Shown: in pieces, positions 33,529-42,197 of the stretch
How the letters are laid out: each line of letters begins with the position of its first letter
How positions within the stretch are numbered: the stretch's first letter is position 1
From: Eisenbergiella porci
GTDB taxonomy: Bacteria > Bacillota > Clostridia > Lachnospirales > Lachnospiraceae
Length of the DNA: 64,000 bases
Direction: 5' to 3'
NCBI RefSeq assembly: GCF_009696275.1
Contig: NZ_VUMI01000001.1
Coordinates: 62,001-126,000, forward strand
Notes under the pieces: generated by a model
The model's database searches: none
Told to the model about the DNA's origin: nothing
The model's input: only the letters and a program-made list of their open reading frames with translations
Position numbers and translations under genes: made by a program

Positions 33529-33568
33529 AAAAGAGAGGAAAGTTGCGGACAGCGCTTCCCTCTCTTTT
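33529..33568. terminator. Terminator hairpin shared by the GGDEF-EAL remnant and a short plus-strand RNA
   Basis: AAAAGAGAGGAAAG (33529-33542) pairs with CTTCCCTCTCTTTT (33555-33568), 13 of 14 positions. It is followed by a T-rich tract on the plus strand (ATGTTTTTATA) and a short one on the minus strand. Confidence 0.8.
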
Positions 33569-33593
33569 ATGTTTTTATATTTAATTCCGTTGT

Positions 33594-34612
33594 TTACAGC
33601 CACTGCTTTTCGAACATTTCCGCATTGATGGGATAACCGAAATAAAAGCCCTGAATCAGCTCCAACCCCGAATTCTTCACCACATCGTACTCTTCCTTCG
33701 TCTCCACTCCCTCCAGGCATACCTTCTTCCCCATATCATGGCACAGCTCCATAATTGCCCGGACAAAGGTGGCATTAAAGAGTTCAGAAGTAATTCCCTT
33801 AACAAAGCCCCTGTCTATTTTTACAATATCCACCGGTATGTTTTTCAGTGAAAAAAGGGAGGAATAGCCGATCCCAAAATTATCCATGGCCAGGTTAATT
33901 CCCATTTTCTTCATTTTCTCCAGGATATCACGGGTTCCGGCATCCTCCTTGATGAGATAGGTTTCCGTCAGCTCCAGCGTCCCCATACGTCTCTGCCCGT
34001 CTTTAAGGAGTCCCTCCTTGGCACGCATGATATGGTAGCTCCGCTTCTGTATGTACATCTGCTGATCGGCCCGTCTGATAATATCCGACAAGGTATATCT
34101 GTCTCCCGGATATACCTCCATCAGGCCGTAGCTGAAGGTAGCTTCATAAAAAATGGAATATTTCTCCCGTTCATCGTGGAGCCGCCTGCTGATTTCCCGC
34201 ATCAGTTTCTCAGCCGCCTGCTGGTTCTGATTATAGAATACCAGCACGAACTCGTCCCCGCTGAGACGGAAAATGATATCCTGTTCCCCAAGACAGCCCT
34301 TTGTCACGCAGGCCATTGAGGTAAGGAGATTATCCCCTTCCCCTTCCCCGTGACCGCACTGATCGTTGATTTTCTTCAGCCCATTCACGTCTATCAGCGC
34401 CACGGTGAGAGTTATATTTTCCCTTCTGGCATCCTCTATCATCCAGCACCGCTTTCCTTCCGGATGTATCTGTCCAAATTCCCGCTTCATCGCGTCGTTC
34501 ATATAAACTATTACGTCTGTTTCCGCATCCTTTATAAAGATATTAGTGGTCAGCTGATTAAAGACGGAGGTAAAAAAGGCCTCGTCAAAATCATATGTTT
34601 TTCCGTTGCCAT
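33594..34612 (-). pseudogene. PAS-GGDEF-EAL cyclic-di-GMP protein, frameshifted and internally deleted
   Basis: The start with ribosome site AGGAGGAG is the ATG at 34612, but its frame stops after 20 codons. The coding frame (KTYDFDEAFFTSVFNQL, IFIKDAETDVIVYMND) is reached if one A is added to the A5 run at 34598-34602. Further on, the PAS part jumps into the middle of GGDEF (VALIDVNGLKKINDQCGHG, RLSGDEFVLVFY), without the normal DxLTGxxNR block. The EAL domain has only its second half (LELTETYL, MDNFGIGYSSL, VKIDRGF, CLEGVET) and lacks the EAL motif. Cyclase and phosphodiesterase activity are both unlikely. Confidence 0.8.
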
Positions 34613-34785
34613 AAAAACTCCTCCTGCGCCATACGCCGTTTATACATATACTCATTGTAAGCTTTTATGACCGAATGTACAAGCATGATTTACGTTATTT
34701 AGCATTTTCTTTGTTACTGTTAAGCTATAGTCCCTCCGGAAGAAGTAATAATTTTTATTTTCAGCGGTATTCAGGCTCTGTCAGA

Positions 34786-36261
34786 TTAATGCCGTCCGCT
34801 TCTGCGCCTTTTCCTGTTTTTTCTCCATCTGTATTTCCATATCTGTCTGCGGACTATAAGGAAGCCTGCGCCCGCTGCCGCCAGAGCGCCAAGGATACCC
34901 AATGGAATGTACCACCAGCGGAAGCCTTTGCCCTCTTTCTCTTTCTCCTGTTCCGGTTCGCTCTCCGTCTCATTCTGTACAGTTTCTGGCTCCGGCTTCA
35001 CTATCATCGACTCAGGAAGCGCTATGACAGCCTGTCCCACGGTGCGGGTACCTAAAAGATATTCCAGTACCGCGCCGGTTACCTCCGGCCCTCTGTCCGC
35101 ATTCAGTAAAAGCAGAGGCTTCAAATCCGAGAATTCTGCCTGGGAAGGGAGGACAACATAGCCGTCCTCCGATATCCGAAACGGTATTTTCTCCGTTTTC
35201 TCCGGGCTGTCCCCCTCCTTCACGGAAACCTCAATCTCTTCACCCTCCGTGCCGCTGGATCCGATATCCACCTTTTTAAAATTATCAAAACAGAAATCAA
35301 ACAGAGTAGCGGTATCCACATATACCTGCCTGCCCTCCGTTTTCATGGTTACGCAGATCAACTCCATGTCATTGCGTGCCGCACAGGTGACAAGCGTGTT
35401 CTTTGCCACCACCGTATATCCGGTTTTTCCTGCAAACACACCGTCATAATGGTATTTGCCGCTACAGATCATCTTATGGTGGTTGGACATGGGAATCAGA
35501 TCCGGCTGTTTATCGGTGGGCTGAATCTCATAATAAACCGTTTTGGATACCGTACGGAAAATCTCATGCTTCAGTGCTTCCCTGGTAATCAGAGCCATGT
35601 CGTAGGCGCTGGATACATGCCTTTCATCAGGCAGTCCGTGGGGATTGACAAAGTTGCTGTCCTCACAGCCCAGCTCCCTGGCCCTTTCATTCATCATTTC
35701 GGCGAACTTCTCTATTGTTCCGCCGATATGTATGGCCAGCGCATAGGCGGCATCGTTGGCAGATGCCAGCATCATGCCGTACAGACAGTCCTCCACGGAC
35801 AGCACCTCGCCCTCGTCCAGCGCGATGTGTGAGCCCTTATCCTCCATATATACTGCTTCATGGGGAACCGTTACCTGTTCATCCAGTTCACAGTTTTCCA
35901 TGGCCAGAAGGGCCGTCATAATTTTGGTAATGCTGGCAGGGTAATATTGGGCATGCATATTTTTACTGTACAGAATCGTTCCTGTGGAGACTTCCATAAC
36001 AATGCCGGATTCCGCAACTATGGAAGGGCCGGAGGGCCATCCCGGTTCTTCGTCGGCCTGACCGGGGAGGCTGCCCGGTGTTTCCGATTCACCTGTCTGC
36101 GTCTCTGCGCTGCCTGCTTCGGCGGCTCCTTCCGTATTGTGAACCATTTCATCCTCAATGGTGCTGACTGTATTATCTGTCGCCAAAGCCGTCAGGGGAG
36201 AAGAAAAAAGACAAAAAGAGGCAAGCATAGCTGCCAAGACAGGTTTCCATTTATATTTCAT
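34786..36261 (-). CDS. D-alanyl-D-alanine carboxypeptidase (PBP5/DacF type)
   Basis: The 491-aa protein has a signal peptide (residues 1-27), an acidic low-complexity linker (28-75), and a serine peptidase domain with SITK (PASITKIMTALL), the SAN motif (ASANDAAYAL) and KTG (AGKTGYTVV). A beta-rich domain follows, then a C-terminal membrane helix (WWYIPLGILGALAAAGAGFLIV) and a basic tail. It trims the terminal D-Ala of peptidoglycan stem peptides outside the membrane. It has its own promoter at 36296-36324. The specific paralogue (dacA, dacF, dacB) cannot be fixed from sequence alone. Confidence 0.93.
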   Translation of the reverse strand: MKYKWKPVLAAMLASFCLFSSPLTALATDNTVSTIEDEMVHNTEGAAEAGSAETQTGESETPGSLPGQADEEPGWPSGPSIVAESGIVMEVSTGTILYSKNMHAQYYPASITKIMTALLAMENCELDEQVTVPHEAVYMEDKGSHIALDEGEVLSVEDCLYGMMLASANDAAYALAIHIGGTIEKFAEMMNERARELGCEDSNFVNPHGLPDERHVSSAYDMALITREALKHEIFRTVSKTVYYEIQPTDKQPDLIPMSNHHKMICSGKYHYDGVFAGKTGYTVVAKNTLVTCAARNDMELICVTMKTEGRQVYVDTATLFDFCFDNFKKVDIGSSGTEGEEIEVSVKEGDSPEKTEKIPFRISEDGYVVLPSQAEFSDLKPLLLLNADRGPEVTGAVLEYLLGTRTVGQAVIALPESMIVKPEPETVQNETESEPEQEKEKEGKGFRWWYIPLGILGALAAAGAGFLIVRRQIWKYRWRKNRKRRRSGRH

Positions 36262-36295
36262 CAGGGTAAGTACTCCTTGTAGTTTACTACTTAAA

Positions 36296-36324
36296 AGATT
36301 ACCTCCCCGGGAATTTCAAGTCAA
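36296..36324 (-). promoter_or_regulatory. Promoter of the D,D-carboxypeptidase gene
   Basis: On the minus strand: TTGACT (36319-36324), 17-base spacer, TAATCT (36296-36301). Confidence 0.75.
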
Positions 36325-36419
36325 GAAGATAATTCTCAATATTCCACAAAAAGTAACGTTTTGCGCTGGTAATTTCTGGAAATATGCTGGTTTGCGCAAT
36401 TTCTTAATTTTTCATGAAG

Positions 36420-36445
36420 ATGACCGGCAGTTTCCTGCCGGTCAT
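36420..36445 (-). terminator. Hairpin after the Cys-cluster gene, probable terminator
   Basis: ATGACCGGCAG (36420-36430) pairs perfectly with CTGCCGGTCAT (36435-36445) around TTTC. The T-run on the minus strand is poor, but the position 27 bases after the stop at 36472 fits termination. Confidence 0.6.
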
Positions 36446-36471
36446 ACAATGATTTATTTACTGTCATAAAT

Positions 36472-37143
36472 TTAATTTAACTCGTTGCCGCCTTCCCCCT
36501 GGCTGCCGCGGCTGTAGAACTGTTCATAGAAATCCTTTTCCGGCGCGTAGGGTATCAGGTAGTAGTCCTGAAGCACCCGCATGCTCAGTTCCTTCAGCCT
36601 TTCTTCCTCTTTGCAGGTTTTTGCTTGCTCCTGAAGGGCTTTTATGTAAAAATGCCAGTCGCAGATGAATTTTTCATAGCGGCGCAAATCCGGAATATCC
36701 AGCCATTTGTGGATTTTCATTTTTGTCCGGTTTTCTTTCCTGCATTCATGAATCTGAAGGAAGTAGCGGAAGGAGCCGTTTTCATAAAGCCTGCCCAAAG
36801 GGAAACAGCGGCAGATGCCGGGACGGAAGGAATGGATGGAGCAGCGGCCTTCTTTATTTAAGAAGGGACAGCCTTCCTCTTCCCCCACAAGGTTCAGGCT
36901 GGGGAGAATCAGGCCTTCGTATACATGAAGGGCAATCCGGCCTGATGAAAGCAGCTGCTCAAAGGTACATCCCAGATGGGAGGTGAGCTGCCAGATATCA
37001 TAAGGGTCAAGCACAATCGTTTCTCCCATGCCATGGCAGCACGCCGAACATCCGGCGCAGTCCGAACACCCCACCTTGACCATATCATTGGCATCATATA
37101 ATTTCCCGTCGGATATTTCATCCAGATTAATGTCTCTTTCCAT
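36472..37143 (-). CDS. YkgJ family cysteine cluster protein
   Basis: The 223-aa protein has the metal-binding Cys pattern CSDCAGCSACCHGM (residues about 26-38), then CPFLNKEGRCSIHSFRPGICRCFPLGR (about 92-117), and an HECR site further on. This fits the YkgJ/UPF0153 group of proposed Zn or Fe-S cluster proteins. The C-terminal third is helical. Function not established. Two perfect hairpins lie 60-120 bases upstream of the start. Confidence 0.88.
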   Translation of the reverse strand: MERDINLDEISDGKLYDANDMVKVGCSDCAGCSACCHGMGETIVLDPYDIWQLTSHLGCTFEQLLSSGRIALHVYEGLILPSLNLVGEEEGCPFLNKEGRCSIHSFRPGICRCFPLGRLYENGSFRYFLQIHECRKENRTKMKIHKWLDIPDLRRYEKFICDWHFYIKALQEQAKTCKEEERLKELSMRVLQDYYLIPYAPEKDFYEQFYSRGSQGEGGNELN

Positions 37144-37200
37144 TGCAGCACCGCCTTTATCTCACCGGCACAGCCGGGTTTATTCTGTATTCCGCCTGGA

Positions 37201-37264
37201 TTTCTGCGGCAAGCGCAGAAACCAGAATGCGCAGATATAATGTCGTCTTCGACGACATTATATC
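37201..37264. repeat. Two adjacent perfect hairpins upstream of the Cys-cluster gene
   Basis: TTTCTGCG (37201-37208) pairs with CGCAGAAA (37214-37221). GATATAATGTCGTC (37234-37247) pairs with GACGACATTATATC (37251-37264) around TTC. The second is a near-continuous 31-base palindrome and also contains a TATAAT-like box on the plus strand. It may be an operator, a terminator or a small repeat. Confidence 0.75.
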
Positions 37265-37392
37265 ATATCCGCCCAAAACACACCACCGGAAAATACGTCA
37301 TGTGGGCCATCCGGGAAATATGTGGCCAGCCGGAGGGTATCCGCAGGCGGCATCAACCGGTCTGTCCGACAGCTCCTGCAGTAATCTGATAT

Positions 37393-38481
37393 TTAAAGGG
37401 AAAAGGTAACTCTCCAGTCACCCTTTACATTTCTTCCTGCCGTATAAAAGCTTCCGTACAGCCGGTATTCTTCCAGCGCCTCCTTCGGGATCTTAAACAT
37501 CATCTCGTCATAGTCCACGCGCAGGTCATTGGATTCCGTATGCTCAGCAAAATAAACAGCGCAATAAGAATCGATGCGTTCCCCTTTTTCATTCATCAGA
37601 TAAACGAAACCGTGTGGATCAAGCGTTAACGATTCCTTCATACGAAGCTGAATATGCAGCATGCCGTCCATATAGCCGGCCGCTGAAATATCCATGTTTT
37701 CCATGGGGGAATACAGGCTTTCTCCGGGAACAAGCATTGTAGTGGGGAGTTTTTTCTCCAGCTCTTCCATAGCAGTCTCATCTTCTATGGAAACGCCGAA
37801 GTCCTGCTGTGCCTCCCAGGAATAACTGCCGCCCGTAATCACAGGATCGGTCAGCACTCCGGTAATCTCACGCTGTGCAAGGTCCGAAGGCTTCAGTTCT
37901 AAGGGAATGTCTTCCCTGGCAGTTTTGCCGCTGATGAATTCCCTTACGGAAAAAGTGATTTTTCCGCCTTTGATGTCACTGCCGCCCATGGCTGTTATCT
38001 CTATAAGGAAAGTGGCTTTTCTGTTTTCTTCATCATAGGCGACTCTGCTGCAGGTACCAACACTATCAAAGCTGCGTCTGATGGCATAGCTGTCAAAAAG
38101 ATCCGTCGTTTCATCGATTCGGTCTCCTTCCAGATCCTGAAGGGAAACATAAATCCTGGCAGTATCTCCTTCCAGGCCGGCGGATACCACTTCCATCCGT
38201 ATCCCATTATCAACACATGCCTCCCTGACCGGAATAAAGAACTGTGCCGCAGAAGGAGAAACCGAATAAAGGGCCTGGTAAAAAGCCGGACTTTCCGCGG
38301 CCAGCAGGGGAGTCCCCACCATGATGACAAGCGCAGCCGCGGCTGCGGACGCGACCCCTTTTTTCAGTCTGCTCTTCTTTCTTTTCTTTCCTGCTACCCT
38401 GTCCTCCGGCTGACGCAGCGCCTCTTCAATACGTGATTCGTCAATATGCCCCATTGCATCCCACAAAAGCTCAGATTTCAT
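37393..38481 (-). CDS. Anti-sigma factor-like membrane protein (DUF4179 type)
   Basis: The 362-aa protein has a short cytoplasmic N-terminus (LLWDAMGHIDESRIEEAL), a basic stretch, one membrane helix (GVASAAAAALVIMVGTPLLAA, about residues 42-62) and an extracellular beta-rich domain. This is the layout of membrane-bound anti-sigma factors of the DUF4179 group. The ATG at 38481 overlaps the sigma gene stop by 4 bases. It probably holds the ECF sigma factor inactive at the membrane until a surface signal arrives. Confidence 0.85.
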   Translation of the reverse strand: MKSELLWDAMGHIDESRIEEALRQPEDRVAGKKRKKSRLKKGVASAAAAALVIMVGTPLLAAESPAFYQALYSVSPSAAQFFIPVREACVDNGIRMEVVSAGLEGDTARIYVSLQDLEGDRIDETTDLFDSYAIRRSFDSVGTCSRVAYDEENRKATFLIEITAMGGSDIKGGKITFSVREFISGKTAREDIPLELKPSDLAQREITGVLTDPVITGGSYSWEAQQDFGVSIEDETAMEELEKKLPTTMLVPGESLYSPMENMDISAAGYMDGMLHIQLRMKESLTLDPHGFVYLMNEKGERIDSYCAVYFAEHTESNDLRVDYDEMMFKIPKEALEEYRLYGSFYTAGRNVKGDWRVTFSL

Positions 38482-39041
38482 ATCCGCACACCTCTTTCCT
38501 CCAGAAAGCATTTCAGTTTTTTACGGCTCCGTTCCAGAATCACCGCCGCATGATGCTCCGTGACGCCGCATTCCCTGCTGATACTTTTTACCGGCTGGGC
38601 AAACCAGTATCGGCGCAGAAAAACCAGTCTGTCACGCTCCTTCAGGGTATCCAGGAATTCCTCCAGATACCCTGCAAGCTCTCTGGCCTCGATCTGTTCC
38701 TCCACCTCCCAGGAGGACGGCGCGGGAATGCAGTCTTCCAGTTCCTCCAGCACACAGGTCAGCTCACAGGTTCTTTTCGTCGCCATATTGAGCCGGTATT
38801 TTTTTACCGCCTGATTCCGGGCGATTCTGCATAGATAGGCCCGCAGCGCTCCCGGACGCCGGGGCGGGATGCTGTTCCAGGCTCCCAGATAGGTATCGTT
38901 CACACACTCCTGCGTATCCTCTTCATTTCCCAGGATATTCCATGCGATTTTCCGGCAGATGCCCCCATATTTATCCGCAGTTTCAGAAATGGCCTGCTCA
39001 GAACGTTCCCAGAACAGTTCTATAATTTTTTCATCATCCAT
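38478..39041 (-). CDS. ECF-type RNA polymerase sigma factor
   Basis: The 187-aa protein has region 2 (ICRKIAWNILGNEEDTQECVNDTYLGAWNSIPP) and region 4 (LKERDRLVFLRRYWFAQPVKSISRECGVTEHHAAVILERSRKKLK), the group 70 ECF pattern. The ATG at 39041 has GGGAG 7 bases before. It is translationally coupled to the membrane anti-sigma gene. No obvious target promoter is seen in the window. Confidence 0.92.
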   Translation of the reverse strand: MDDEKIIELFWERSEQAISETADKYGGICRKIAWNILGNEEDTQECVNDTYLGAWNSIPPRRPGALRAYLCRIARNQAVKKYRLNMATKRTCELTCVLEELEDCIPAPSSWEVEEQIEARELAGYLEEFLDTLKERDRLVFLRRYWFAQPVKSISRECGVTEHHAAVILERSRKKLKCFLEERGVRI

Positions 39042-39211
39042 TGCCTTCTCCCTCATTCTGCCGCCATTCAGGCAGACCTATGTATTCCGGCCGCAACAGG
39101 CATCTTGTCGGATTAACTGCTGCGAGCCTTCTTATATTAACTACGTTTTCTTGAGGAAATATCACAACGGACGGCAAAATTTTTGGAAACCGGACCGTTG
39201 CCGTACTTACC

Positions 39212-39415
39212 TTATAATGTCTGCGTCTCCTCAGCCCGCCGTCCCTTCTTTTCTGCAGCTTTGCGGGCCGGCGCTTTTCCCTTCTTCCTTTCGCAGTAGG
39301 GGGCGCTTTTCGTGTGTTTTTTTCTGCAGCTTTCACAATCGCCGTAACGCTCACATTTCGTTCTTGGGCAGGGGCAGGCGCCGCCGCATAGGCTGTCCGT
39401 TTTCTTTTCTTCCAA
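39212..39415 (-). CDS. Short Cys-rich basic protein
   Basis: The 67-aa protein starts at TTG with AGGAGG 7 bases before. Seven Cys lie in the first 41 residues (positions 10, 14, 16, 21, 27, 30, 41) in the pattern CPRTKCERYGDCESCRKKH...PYCERKKG. A Lys/Arg-rich tail follows. I recall this CPxxxCxRxGxCxxCxxxH signature as widespread in Clostridia, annotated only as hypothetical. It probably binds zinc or an Fe-S centre. Confidence 0.75.
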   Translation of the reverse strand: MEEKKTDSLCGGACPCPRTKCERYGDCESCRKKHTKSAPYCERKKGKAPARKAAEKKGRRAEETQTL

Positions 39416-39776
39416 CTATCGTCCTCCTGTGTGCTTCCAATTTCTGTTTGCCTTCAATTTTGCCCGGGCAGGCTTGCATCTTATAATCGGTCGTTTCGCC
39501 GCCTGGTGCTTATGCTGTTTCAATGTTAGTTTTTGAATGAGAATCTGTAACCATGATACGTTTTTCTCCAGTCCCAGTCAAATGTAAAATAGTGGGGAAT
39601 GGCCGTATTCATCCATCCTGCGGTTCCATGCCTGTGCCGCAGGTAACGCGTTTTTGGCTTATGCAGCTTCGGAGCAGGTTGTCCCGGCGCGTAAATTGTT
39701 GTAAAATGGTAACTGTCTGTGAGAAAGTGATTCAGGAGTGCCGGACTGCGGCGCGCATTGCGGGAAAGGAAAAGGA

Positions 39777-40457
39777 ATGGCGAGGATACTGATTATTGAA
39801 GATGATTTGGAAATCAGCGGGCTTTTATCCGAATTTTTGCTGGAAAACGGATATCAGGCCTCCTGCTTATATAATGGGCTGCATGTTCCTGAGGTTCTGC
39901 AGGAATACAGGCCGGATTTGGTTCTTCTTGATCTCATGCTGCCCTACCGCAGCGGTGATCAGGTACTGACGGACATACGCGCCGGCTGGGCCGTTCCCGT
40001 CATCATCATTTCCGCCAAAGGAACCACCCGCAATAAAATCGACCTTCTGCGCTCCGGCGCCGATGATTATGTGACCAAGCCTTTTGATCTGGAGGAGGTG
40101 CTGGCCCGTATTGAAAGCAATCTGCGGCGTGCCGCGTTGAGTGCAAAGCCTGATCGGCGGCTGCGCTGCGGTGAGCTGTTGTTGGACGAGGATAAAAACA
40201 CCGCTTTTATAAAAGACGCCGAGCTTTCCCTGACGGCCAAGGAATACCGGATACTGGAGCTTCTTCTGCAATATCCGGACAAGATTTTTTCCAAGGCCAA
40301 TCTGTTTGAAAGCGTCTGGGATTGTGAATATCTCAGTGAAGACAATACGCTTAACGTCCATATCAGCAACCTGAGAAATAAACTGAAGGCGCTCTCCCCC
40401 GATGAGGAATATATTGATACCGTCTGGGGTATCGGCTACCGCTTACATAGAAGCTGA
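39777..40457 (+). CDS. OmpR-family response regulator
   Basis: The 226-aa protein has a receiver domain (ARILIIEDDLEISG, phospho-acceptor Asp52, Lys101 in TKPF) and a winged-helix DNA-binding domain (LSLTAKEYRILELLLQYPDKIFSK, VHISNLRNKLK, VWGIGYRLH). The ATG at 39777 is preceded by AAAGGAAAAGG. It likely works with the kinase at 42949 to control the ABC transporter between them. A terminator overlaps its stop. In 39416-39776 I see no gene. Confidence 0.93.
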   Translation: MARILIIEDDLEISGLLSEFLLENGYQASCLYNGLHVPEVLQEYRPDLVLLDLMLPYRSGDQVLTDIRAGWAVPVIIISAKGTTRNKIDLLRSGADDYVTKPFDLEEVLARIESNLRRAALSAKPDRRLRCGELLLDEDKNTAFIKDAELSLTAKEYRILELLLQYPDKIFSKANLFESVWDCEYLSEDNTLNVHISNLRNKLKALSPDEEYIDTVWGIGYRLHRS

Positions 40458-40487
40458 AGGGAAAAAACCTTCGGCTTTATTCTTTTT
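40452..40487 (+). terminator. Terminator overlapping the response-regulator stop
   Basis: AGCTGAAGG - GAAAAAA - CCTTCGGCT followed by TTATTCTTTTTTT. It starts inside the last codons of the regulator and separates it from the ABC genes. Confidence 0.8.
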
Positions 40488-40506
40488 TTAATATTATCCC
40501 GGTCCA

Positions 40507-40524
40507 CTTAAGAAATTCTTTAAC
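40507..40524 (+). promoter_or_regulatory. Candidate response-regulator binding site before the ABC operon
   Basis: CTTAAGA and CTTTAAC lie 11 bases apart, a helical-turn direct repeat typical of OmpR-family sites, about 40 bases before the ATPase start. Confidence 0.45.
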
Positions 40525-40563
40525 CTTTCGCCTTAGACTTGGGATTAGAAAGGAGCTGACGAT

Positions 40564-41502
40564 ATGAATACTGCTGTTTTGGAAACAAACGCACTGACAA
40601 AAAAATATAAACATACCACCGCTTTGGATCATATCAGCCTGCGGCTGGAAAAAGGGGAAATCTATGGCTTCATCGGCCAGAACGGCGCGGGGAAAACCAC
40701 GCTTCTGCGGCTGATTACCGGACTTTCCTTTCCCACGCAGGGGGAACTTTCCTTATGGGGGAAAAGCACGCCGTCCGGGCTGCAGGAGCAGCGCAGGCGC
40801 ATCGGCTGCATGATCGAAACACCCGCCCTCTACCCCAATCTTACCGCGGCGCAGAATCTGGAGGTTCAGAGAATCCAGAGAGGAATTCCCGACAAAAGCA
40901 TCATCCCCGGCTGTCTGAAAACCGTAGGCCTTCAGGATACCGGAAAGAAAAAGGCCCGGAATTTTTCCCTGGGAATGAGGCAGCGTCTGGGGATCGCCCT
41001 TGCACTGTTAAGCACTCCCGAGTTCCTGATTCTGGATGAGCCTGTCAACGGCCTCGATCCCGCCGGCATTGTGGAAATCAGAAGGCTGCTGGGCCAGCTG
41101 AACCGGGAATACGGCGTAACCATTCTCGTATCCAGCCATATCCTGGAGGAGCTTTATCAGACGGCTTCCCATTTTATCCTGATTGACAGGGGACGCATTA
41201 TAGAGGAGCTTACGGACAGGGAACTGGACGAACGCTGTAAACGCTGTCTTTCCATCCGCACAAAGGACCCGCAGAAGGCCCTTCTTCTTCTGGAGCAAAA
41301 GCTGGATACGGAAGAGATGCAGCTTATGCCCGATGGAAGCATCCGCCTGTACGAGCATACGGATGAGCCGGAACTGGCGGCGCAGATCCTGTCGGATGCC
41401 GGAATCCTTGTTACCGGACTGCAGCAGGAGGGAGATACTCTGGAAGAATATTTTCTAAACAGGATAGGAGGGGGACGACATGGCACAGCTGCTGAAGGCT
41501 GA
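40564..41502 (+). CDS. ABC transporter ATP-binding protein (lantibiotic-protection type)
   Basis: The 312-aa ATPase has Walker A (GQNGAGKTTL), Q-loop (CMIETPALYPNL), signature FSLGMRQRLG, Walker B (FLILDEPVNGLD) and H-loop (LVSSHILEEL). The segment IETPALYPNLTAAQNL is typical of the LanF/BcrA group that protects against peptide antibiotics. The gene is followed, with a 23-base overlap, by the first permease. Regulation by the flanking two-component system is likely from gene order. Confidence 0.93.
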   Translation: MNTAVLETNALTKKYKHTTALDHISLRLEKGEIYGFIGQNGAGKTTLLRLITGLSFPTQGELSLWGKSTPSGLQEQRRRIGCMIETPALYPNLTAAQNLEVQRIQRGIPDKSIIPGCLKTVGLQDTGKKKARNFSLGMRQRLGIALALLSTPEFLILDEPVNGLDPAGIVEIRRLLGQLNREYGVTILVSSHILEELYQTASHFILIDRGRIIEELTDRELDERCKRCLSIRTKDPQKALLLLEQKLDTEEMQLMPDGSIRLYEHTDEPELAAQILSDAGILVTGLQQEGDTLEEYFLNRIGGGRHGTAAEG

Positions 41503-42187
41503 GTTGTATAAGCTTGCACATCAGAAAAGCTTTTCCGAGCTGCTCGCCTTTTCCCTGCTGCTGGGAAGCGTGATGATGCTTGACCGGAAGCTGCCCGCAT
41601 CTGCGGCGGACTGCTTTTCCGGCGCACTGTTCAATACGCCGCTGCTTTATTTTCTCAGCATAATATTATGCCCGCTCTTTGTGGGGGTGGATTTTGAGAA
41701 CCGGACCTTACATGCCGCCGTGACCGCCGGACACAAGAGGCTTTCCCTGTTTCTTGCAAAAGGAATTGTTTTTCTCACCGCATCCTGCTGTATCCTGACA
41801 GCGCCGCTATTTGCTGCGTCTCTCTGGGGACATCTTTTCTTCGGGGGAAGCTGTTTTCCAGCCACTGTCCGGCCGGCGGCTGAGGCAGGCGTTATCTTTA
41901 TGGCCGTATGTGCCATGGGAAGCCTTCCCTTTTTCCTGGCTTTTGTCTGTCGGGATGTGGGGAAAACACTTTCTCTGGGAATGAGCGCTTTTTTTCTGAT
42001 GATTTTTCTGCTGAACTTGCCCGATGCACAGCTTCTGGCGCCTTTTATTCCCATGGGGCAGCTTCGCTTCCTCTCTTTGGGACAGCTGGCCATACCCTTC
42101 ACACAGCTTGTTTTTGTGGATGCTGCCTGGGTTTTCCTCTGCTTTGCGGGCGCGGGCATCATATTCTGTCATGCCGATTTAAAATAG
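41480..42187 (+). CDS. ABC-2 type permease, first subunit
   Basis: The 235-aa protein has about six membrane helices. The early loop DFENRTLHAAVTAGHKRLSLFLAKG is typical of LanE/LanG-like permeases. It overlaps the ATPase gene and is 10 bp from the second permease. Together with that protein it should form the membrane channel of the exporter. Confidence 0.88.
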   Translation: MAQLLKAELYKLAHQKSFSELLAFSLLLGSVMMLDRKLPASAADCFSGALFNTPLLYFLSIILCPLFVGVDFENRTLHAAVTAGHKRLSLFLAKGIVFLTASCCILTAPLFAASLWGHLFFGGSCFPATVRPAAEAGVIFMAVCAMGSLPFFLAFVCRDVGKTLSLGMSAFFLMIFLLNLPDAQLLAPFIPMGQLRFLSLGQLAIPFTQLVFVDAAWVFLCFAGAGIIFCHADLK

Positions 42188-42197
42188 GGAGGTTGCT

